A stretch of 47,941 bases of DNA from positions 1-47,941 of the forward strand of contig JAPKFY010000009.1 in the NCBI GenBank assembly GCA_026646335.1, written 5' to 3'. The DNA is from Aequorivita sp. Its GTDB lineage: Bacteria; Bacteroidota; Bacteroidia; Flavobacteriales; Flavobacteriaceae. The notes under the pieces were generated by a model, which was given only the letters and a program-made list of their open reading frames with translations, was not told the DNA's origin and made no database searches. How positions within the stretch are numbered: the first letter of the stretch is position 1; every line of letters begins with the position of its first letter. The translations under genes were made by a program, and so were the position numbers. Shown here piece by piece: positions 42,523 through 47,941 of this stretch.

Positions 42523-45231
42523 ATGAAAATAGAAAATAAAAAATATCTCAAATTATCAGGATTAGAGCCGCTAATCATCACCCCCGAAAGCAATTTCATA
42601 AACGTGGGCGAGCGCACAAATGTGGCGGGTTCAAAGAAATTTCTTCGGCTTATTAAAGAGCGGAATTTTGAAGAAGCACTTTCCGTAGCTCGTGAACAAG
42701 TTGAAAACGGCGCGCAAATCATCGATGTAAATATGGACGATGGTTTGATTGACGGCAAAGAGGCGATGGTGAAATTCTTAAACCTCGTTATTGCCGAGCC
42801 GGATATTTCACGCGTACCTATTATGATTGATAGCAGTAAGTGGGAAATCATTGAAGCTGGATTGCAGGTTGTGCAGGGCAAATGTGTGGTAAATTCCATC
42901 AGTTTAAAGGAGGGAGAAGCAGAATTCATCCATCATGCAAAATTGATCAGGCGTTACGGAGCCGCTGTAATCGTGATGGCTTTTGATGAAACAGGACAAG
43001 CTGATAATTATGACCGCCGAATAGAAATCGCCAAACGCTCTTATGATATTTTGGTGAATCAAGTGAAATTTGCCCCGGAAGATATCATTTTCGATTTAAA
43101 CATTTTCCCTGTTGCAACAGGAATGGACGAGCATCGCAGAAACGCTATCGACTTTATTGAAGCCACGCGTTGGGTTCGAGAGAATCTGCCAAATGTTAGC
43201 GTGAGCGGCGGCGTGAGTAATGTTTCTTTCAGTTTCCGTGGGAATGATCCCGTGCGAGAGGCAATGCATTCCGTGTTTTTGTATCACGCCATTCAGGCTG
43301 GGATGAATATGGGTATCGTAAATCCGGCGATGCTAGAAATTTATGATGACATTCCAAAGGACCTTTTGGAGCATGTGGAAGATGTAATGTTCGACCGTCG
43401 CGAAGATGCTACGGAGCGATTGCTGGATTTTGCCGAAAACGTTGTTGGCAAATCAAAAGAAAGCAAGATTGATCTTTCGTGGCGAGAGGAGCCTTTGCAA
43501 AACCGTATTACCCGAGCATTGGTAAAGGGAATTGATGAATATATTCTTGAAGATATTGAAGAAGCGCGACAAATCGCCAACAAACCAATTGAAGTAATTG
43601 AAGGCAATTTAATGATTGGAATGAACGTGGTTGGCGACCTCTTTGGAAGTGGAAAAATGTTTTTGCCGCAAGTGGTAAAGAGTGCACGGGTGATGAAAAA
43701 AGCGGTTGCTTATTTGCTTCCGTATATTGAAGAAGAAAAGCTAAAAAACCCACAAGTGGGCGACTCAAAAAACGCTGGAAAAATATTGATGGCGACCGTA
43801 AAAGGTGATGTTCACGACATCGGGAAAAATATCGTTGGCGTTGTTTTGGCGTGCAACAATTATGAAATAATCGATTTGGGTGTGATGGTCCCTCCCGAAA
43901 AAGTAATTGCCACGGCAAAAGAAGAAAACGTGGACGCCATCGGCCTGAGCGGTTTAATAACTCCTTCGTTGGACGAAATGGTTTTTTTGGCTAAAGAAAT
44001 GCAACGACAAAATTTTAAAGTTCCATTGTTGATTGGTGGCGCTACAACAAGCAGGGCGCATACCGCTGTTAAAATTGACCCCGAATATGAATGTGCCGTG
44101 GTTCACATAAACGATGCTTCACGCGCAGTTACGGTTGTTGGCGATTTGCTGAAAAAGGAAACTTCGGAAGCATACAAAGAAAACATTAAACAGGAATACG
44201 ACACCTTCCGACAGGATTTCCTGAAGCGCCAAAAAGTGAAAACCTATTTGCCCATTTCCGAAACGCGAAAAAACAAGTTTCAAATTGATTGGAAAACTTC
44301 GGAAATAACAAAGCCAAAACAATTGGGCGTACACGTTTTAAAAGATTTCGATTTAAATCTGTTACGGGATTATTTGGATTGGACGCCCTTTTTCAGAAGT
44401 TGGGAATTGCACGGCAAATATCCAAATATTTTGACGGATAAAGTGGTGGGCGAGCAGGCTTCAGAACTTTTTGAAGATGCTAAAAAGATGCTCCAAAAAT
44501 TAATTTCAGAAAAATTGCTGACCGCAAGAGCCGTTTTTGGAATTTTTGAAGCGAATACGGTTAATGATGACGATATTTCTTTGGAAATCCCAAATCCCAA
44601 ATCCCAAAGCCCAAATCCCGTATTTCGAACCCTTCGCCAACAATCCCAAAAAGCTAAAGGAAAACCGAACCTTGCCTTGGCAGATTTTATTGCGCCAAAG
44701 GAAAGTGGAATTCAGGATTATGTGGGTTGTTTTTGCGTAAGTACAGGGTTTGGCACTGCGGAGTTGGCAGACAAATATGTAAAGGAACACGACGATTACA
44801 ACGCCATAATGGTAAAAGCCTTGGCGGATCGATTGGCAGAAGCATTTGCGGAATATCTCCACAAAGAGGTGCGTACCAACTATTGGGGATATGCTTCCGA
44901 AGAAAACCTTACCAATGAAGATCTGATTTCAGAAAAATACAAAGGCATCCGTCCCGCACCGGGCTATCCTGCTTGCCCAGACCATTTAGAAAAAAAGACT
45001 ATTTGGGAACTTTTGAAAGTAAAGGAAAACATAGGGGTAGAACTCACGGAACATATGGCCATGTGGCCAGCAGCTTCGGTTTCGGGCTATTATTTTGCCA
45101 ATCCGGAAGCGCGTTATTTTGGACTTGGGAAAATTAAAATGGACCAAGTGGAAGATTTTTCGAAAAGGAAGAATATGGATTTGGAGGAAGCTACGAATTG
45201 GTTGAAAACCAATATAGCAGAAGCCCCCTAA
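42523..45231 (+). CDS. metH: Methionine synthase part 2: folate, cobalamin and reactivation domains
   Basis: 902 residues. A pterin-binding domain ([32 protein letters not shown]) comes first. The cobalamin module follows, with the lower-ligand motif [11 protein letters not shown] (His431) and [13 protein letters not shown]. The C-terminal SAM-dependent reactivation domain has [17 protein letters not shown] and [16 protein letters not shown]. Together with part 1 it forms a full MetH that methylates homocysteine with methyltetrahydrofolate. Between residues ~688 and 700, [10 protein letters not shown] comes from a tandem AAATCCC repeat (44584-44619) and looks like an insertion in the linker before the reactivation domain. 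Confidence 0.95.
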   Translation: MKIENKKYLKLSGLEPLIITPESNFINVGERTNVAGSKKFLRLIKERNFEEALSVAREQVENGAQIIDVNMDDGLIDGKEAMVKFLNLVIAEPDISRVPIMIDSSKWEIIEAGLQVVQGKCVVNSISLKEGEAEFIHHAKLIRRYGAAVIVMAFDETGQADNYDRRIEIAKRSYDILVNQVKFAPEDIIFDLNIFPVATGMDEHRRNAIDFIEATRWVRENLPNVSVSGGVSNVSFSFRGNDPVREAMHSVFLYHAIQAGMNMGIVNPAMLEIYDDIPKDLLEHVEDVMFDRREDATERLLDFAENVVGKSKESKIDLSWREEPLQNRITRALVKGIDEYILEDIEEARQIANKPIEVIEGNLMIGMNVVGDLFGSGKMFLPQVVKSARVMKKAVAYLLPYIEEEKLKNPQVGDSKNAGKILMATVKGDVHDIGKNIVGVVLACNNYEIIDLGVMVPPEKVIATAKEENVDAIGLSGLITPSLDEMVFLAKEMQRQNFKVPLLIGGATTSRAHTAVKIDPEYECAVVHINDASRAVTVVGDLLKKETSEAYKENIKQEYDTFRQDFLKRQKVKTYLPISETRKNKFQIDWKTSEITKPKQLGVHVLKDFDLNLLRDYLDWTPFFRSWELHGKYPNILTDKVVGEQASELFEDAKKMLQKLISEKLLTARAVFGIFEANTVNDDDISLEIPNPKSQSPNPVFRTLRQQSQKAKGKPNLALADFIAPKESGIQDYVGCFCVSTGFGTAELADKYVKEHDDYNAIMVKALADRLAEAFAEYLHKEVRTNYWGYASEENLTNEDLISEKYKGIRPAPGYPACPDHLEKKTIWELLKVKENIGVELTEHMAMWPAASVSGYYFANPEARYFGLGKIKMDQVEDFSKRKNMDLEEATNWLKTNIAEAP
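44584..44619 (+). repeat. Tandem AAATCCC words inside metH
   Basis: About five units of (A)AATCCC(A) in frame within metH part 2. The same words form the terminator palindrome at 34891-34944. Length and frame are kept, so the enzyme should be intact. Confidence 0.75.
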
Positions 45232-45376
45232 ATCCCCCGAAGGGGGACTTTTTAAATATCAATTATTAGAAAACTTTGTTTATGAAAAAAAATATTGAGT
45301 ATAAATGTATAACCATTCCAATGTTCCACGTTCAGGGGCGAGGGGTAAATTCCCCCTTCGGGGGTTAGGGGGTCGT
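45225..45376. repeat. Inverted CCCCCTAAATCCCCCGAAGG repeat pair
   Basis: Left arm ~45225-45251 (CCCCCTAAATCCCCCGAAGG and on to GGGACT), right arm ~45346-45374 (CCCCCTTCGGGGGTTAGGGG). They enclose ~95 bp that contains a short ORF beginning MKKNIEYKCITIPMF at 45282. That ORF runs into the repeat and looks like a gene remnant. The left arm overlaps the metH stop region; the right arm abuts the metF start. Confidence 0.75.
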
Positions 45377-46333
45377 ATGAAAGTAACAGAACACATAAAA
45401 AACGGCAACGGAAAGACACAATTTTCTTTCGAGATTTTACCACCTTTAAAGGGCGAAAACATACATTCAATTTTTGAAAATATCGATCCGCTTTTAGAAT
45501 TTAAACCGCCATACATTAATGTAACATACCATCGCGAGGAATATGTTTTTAAGGAATTAAAGGATGGTTTGATAGAGAAAAAAGTGGTTCGCAAACGTCC
45601 GGGAACCGTTGGTATTTGCGCGGCGATCCAAAACCGCTATCAAGTGGATGCCGTGCCGCACATTCTTTGTGGCGGATTTACGAAGGAAGAAACCGAGAAC
45701 TTTTTGATAGATCTTCAGTTTTTGGGCATTGACAACGTCATGGCGCTTCGCGGTGATGCCGTGAAAAGCGAAACCTATTTCACACCCGAAAAGAACGGAC
45801 ATAAATACGCTTGCGACCTAGTTTCACAAGTAAGTGCACTTAACATAGGGAGTTATTTGGACGATGAACTTCAAAATACAAATCCAACAGATTTTTGTGT
45901 GGGAGTAGCCGGCTATCCCGAAAAACACATGGAGGCACCCAGTAGCGAGAGCGATATTCATTTTCTAAAAAAGAAAATCAAAAACGGGGCGGAATACATT
46001 GTTACCCAAATGTTTTTTGACAATGAAAAATATTTCAAGTTTGTTGAAAAATGCAGAGCCGAAGGGATTACCGTTCCAATTATTCCCGGACTAAAACCAA
46101 TTTCTGTAAAATCACACTTAAACCTTATTCCACATAGATTTAAGGTGGATTTGCCAGATTCTTTGGTAATGGAAGTGGTAAAAGCAAAGGACAATCAAGC
46201 CGTTCGGCAGATTGGCATTGATTGGTGTGTTAAGCAAAGTCAGGAACTTGTGAAGGCTGGAGTGCCATTTTTGCATTATTATTCTATGGGGAAAAGCAGC
46301 AATATTAAAGAAATAGCTTCGCGGGTATTTTAA
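45377..46333 (+). CDS. metF: 5,10-methylenetetrahydrofolate reductase
   Basis: 318 residues from the ATG at 45377 (MKVTEHIKNGNGKTQFSFEIL). The frame is open further upstream, but that part is repeat sequence. Family features are FSFEILPPLKGENI, YINVTYHREE, DNVMALRGDAV, and AEYIVTQMFFDNEKYFKF followed by PIIPGLKPIS. It is an FAD enzyme that makes the methyltetrahydrofolate used by MetH, so metH part 1, the dehydratase, metH part 2 and metF form a coherent methyl-group operon. Confidence 0.94.
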   Translation: MKVTEHIKNGNGKTQFSFEILPPLKGENIHSIFENIDPLLEFKPPYINVTYHREEYVFKELKDGLIEKKVVRKRPGTVGICAAIQNRYQVDAVPHILCGGFTKEETENFLIDLQFLGIDNVMALRGDAVKSETYFTPEKNGHKYACDLVSQVSALNIGSYLDDELQNTNPTDFCVGVAGYPEKHMEAPSSESDIHFLKKKIKNGAEYIVTQMFFDNEKYFKFVEKCRAEGITVPIIPGLKPISVKSHLNLIPHRFKVDLPDSLVMEVVKAKDNQAVRQIGIDWCVKQSQELVKAGVPFLHYYSMGKSSNIKEIASRVF

Positions 46334-46353
46334 GATTGCTTTATTTTGCGGTG

Positions 46354-47448
46354 ATGTCCCGAATCGCGCTTTTAGTATTTTTTTTCACGGCTTCTTTTGT
46401 CTTTTCTCAGGAAAAAAACAAGAGTTTCTTCGTGAACGCCAATTATTTTTACGGAACAATTCTTCGTCACAATAAGGATATTTCGCATTTAGTGAAAAGC
46501 CATCCCGATGGTTTCATTGTTGGTTTCAACCAAAAAACTTATGGAACGGAACGCTGGCAGCAAGAATACAATTATCCCGATTGGGGATTTTCTTTTGTAA
46601 ATCAAAATACTCATTACGAAATTTTAGGAGATAATTATGGGCTTTACGGACATCTCAATTTTTACTTTTTAAAGCGAAATCTTTTCTTCCGAATCGGGCA
46701 GGGCATTGCCTATAATACCAATCCTTTCGACTTTGAAACCAATTATAAAAACAATGCTTACGGCACACGTTTGTTGAGTTCCACATATTTGATGCTGAAC
46801 TACAACAGGCAAAATCTTTTCAAAAACTTCGGAATGCAGGCTGGGATTGCTTTGGTGCATTATTCCAACGGGAATTTTAAGGCACCGAATTCGAGTACAA
46901 ATGCTTTTACGGTAAATATCGGAGTGCAATATGCTGTTGCTGATGAAAGAAATCCTGAATATATTTCCGATTCCCTTCCGAAGAAAATTTCGGAACCCGT
47001 AAAATACAATTTTGTGCTTCGCGGCGGTTTGAATGAAAGTGATTATTTAAATCTTGGGCAGCATCCATTTTTTGTGGCTTCAGCCTTTGCAGATAAACGA
47101 TTGAGCTATAAAAGCACGCTTCAGTTAGGCGCAGATTTTTTCTATCTGCCATTTCTGAAAAAGGAAATAGAATATCTCTCCATTGCTTTCCCAAATGCAG
47201 GTGTGGAAGGTGATGAAGATTTTAAGCGCGTCGGGATCTTTGCGGGCCATGAATTGCGAATCAGTGATTTGGCAGTGGTTACCCAAGTTGGTTATTACGT
47301 TTACTATCCCTATGATTTTGAAGGGCGAACTTATTTTCGGGCCGGTCTGAAATATTACGCAACCGATAAACTTTTCGGCGCTATTACTTTAAAATCGCAC
47401 GGCGCCAAAGTGGAAGGCGTAGAATTTGGCGTGGGAATTAGAATATAA
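46354..47448 (+). CDS. Acyloxyacyl hydrolase/PagL-like lipid A deacylase
   Basis: 364 residues from the ATG at 46354 (MSRIALLVFFFTASFVFSQ, a signal peptide). The mature part has barrel strands and the catalytic segment ALVHYSNGNFKAPN, with His169 and Ser171 matching the HxSNG motif of lipid A 3-O-deacylase PagL. It ends with a barrel strand (GVEFGVGIRI). The predicted site is the outer membrane. It follows metF by 20 bp and the next lipoprotein gene by 3 bp, but has no metabolic link to the methionine genes. Confidence 0.82.
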   Translation: MSRIALLVFFFTASFVFSQEKNKSFFVNANYFYGTILRHNKDISHLVKSHPDGFIVGFNQKTYGTERWQQEYNYPDWGFSFVNQNTHYEILGDNYGLYGHLNFYFLKRNLFFRIGQGIAYNTNPFDFETNYKNNAYGTRLLSSTYLMLNYNRQNLFKNFGMQAGIALVHYSNGNFKAPNSSTNAFTVNIGVQYAVADERNPEYISDSLPKKISEPVKYNFVLRGGLNESDYLNLGQHPFFVASAFADKRLSYKSTLQLGADFFYLPFLKKEIEYLSIAFPNAGVEGDEDFKRVGIFAGHELRISDLAVVTQVGYYVYYPYDFEGRTYFRAGLKYYATDKLFGAITLKSHGAKVEGVEFGVGIRI

Positions 47449-47451
47449 ATT

Positions 47452-47838
47452 ATGAAGAAACTATTATTCGTCGGGTTGACTTTTTTGCTGCTTTCGTGCG
47501 ATTCCGAAAATTCTTGGGATTGTTTGCAAGCCGCGGGAGATTCTGTTTCGAAAGAATACATTCTTTCAGATTTTTCGAAAATTAGGATTGAGGATGATGT
47601 TACGTTATACTTGAAACAAGGCGAAACTCAAGAAGTAACACTTGAAACCGGCGACAACCTTTTGGGCGATATTTCCGTAACTCTTGAAGAAAAAACGCTT
47701 GTGGTGAAGAACTACAACAATTGCAACTTGGTGCGCGATTACGGAATTACCAAAGTATTTGTTACCACGCCAAATCTAACGGAAATTAGAAATAGCTCAG
47801 CTTATGATGTTATTGGCGAGGGAATTTTGAACCAGTTC
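47452..47838 (+). CDS. GIN-domain (DUF2807) lipoprotein, truncated
   Basis: The first ~129 codons of a lipoprotein (LLFVGLTFLLLSC, lipidated Cys17). A head GIN-type beta-helix region follows: ILSDFSKIRIEDDVTLYLKQ, LEEKTLVVKNYNNCN and NLTEIRNSSAYDVIGEGI. The frame continues past ~47838 into GC-rich sequence that encodes an unrelated Arg/Pro-rich tail, so the gene is cut by the right-edge join. DUF2807 proteins are envelope proteins of unknown function. Confidence 0.8.
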
Positions 47839-47941
47839 CCGGACGCACGATCTCGACGAGCACTCCCTCGTCGACCACCAGGCCCGCGCGCGCCGGTGTC
47901 TCGTAGGCGATGCAGCCGAGATCGGCGGTTGCGTACGTCTG
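47839..47941. other. Probable chimeric right edge (foreign GC-rich DNA)
   Basis: Composition changes abruptly near 47838-47841 to very high GC. The plus strand continues the lipoprotein frame only as a nonsense-like Arg/Pro string. The minus strand is open throughout and reads like a real protein (ADLGCIAYETPARAGLVVDE), with codon use of a high-GC organism such as an actinobacterium. This points to an assembly join. Confidence 0.7.

Noticed and set aside
45305-45376. Upstream extension of metF to an ATG at 45305
   Set aside because: The extra 24 codons are translated repeat sequence; the ATG at 45377 gives the normal family N-terminus and length.
46336-46353. TTG start for the PagL-like gene at 46336
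   Set aside because: The ATG at 46354 gives a clean signal peptide; the upstream codons add a non-typical N-terminus.

Overview
The window is about 48 kb of moderately AT-rich, gene-dense DNA from a member of the Bacteroidota, most likely a Flavobacteriaceae species. An Aequorivita-like genus is a guess only. The evidence is the gene content: a fused branched-chain 2-oxo acid dehydrogenase E1, a MetH split into two genes, GSCFA, DUF4136 and DUF5522 proteins, LemA/TPM genes and TPR sensor kinases. Many genes also have the Bacteroidota -7 promoter element TAnnTTTG. The outermost ~145 bases on the left and ~105 bases on the right are GC-richer, do not continue the genes they touch, and look like chimeric assembly joins.

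Layout. 1-6.3 kb: phenylacetate catabolism (thiolase C-terminus, paaZ with an extra C-terminal domain, a crotonase, paaY), with an SBF-type transporter on the opposite strand. 6.3-10.4 kb: branched-chain 2-oxo acid dehydrogenase E2 and fused E1. Two small S23/IVP four-helix-bundle genes, each wrapped in repeats, interrupt this first block. 10.4-14.2 kb (minus strand): outer-membrane protein, DUF4136 lipoprotein, urocanate hydratase and a small DUF5522 protein. 14.3-20 kb: the GTPases Era and Der, a small membrane protein and a large outer-membrane beta-barrel protein. 20-23.2 kb (minus strand): M23 peptidase, MerR regulator, LemA and two TPM proteins. 23.4-27.4 kb: alaS, a decayed GxxExxY gene inside an exact inverted repeat, and a GSCFA protein. 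27.5-33.2 kb: a signalling module made of a lipoprotein, two paralogous TPR histidine kinases, a small membrane protein and a NarL-type response regulator. 33.3-34.9 kb: an M28 peptidase. 35-46.3 kb: a methionine/SAM regulon with metK behind a SAM-II-type riboswitch; a trans-sulfuration enzyme and homoserine dehydrogenase behind a SAM-I riboswitch; and a second SAM-I riboswitch in front of metH part 1, a PLP dehydratase, metH part 2 and metF. 46.3-47.8 kb: a PagL-like lipid A deacylase and a truncated GIN-domain lipoprotein.

The strongest new-looking signal is in the signalling module. Four intergenic sites share an 18-bp imperfect dyad, ATA[AC]G[GTA]CAATTGCCCTAT. In every case exactly 22 nt separate the dyad from a TAnnTTTG-like -7 element, and every site lies upstream of a gene of the module. 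This looks like an autoregulated regulon with the operator at a fixed phase to the promoter.

A second theme is a set of interspersed repeats built from 8-10 nt words. They flank the two S23/IVP genes and the GxxExxY pseudogene, also occur alone, and in three places appear to have entered coding sequences as extra peptides (DUF5522, GSCFA, MetH).
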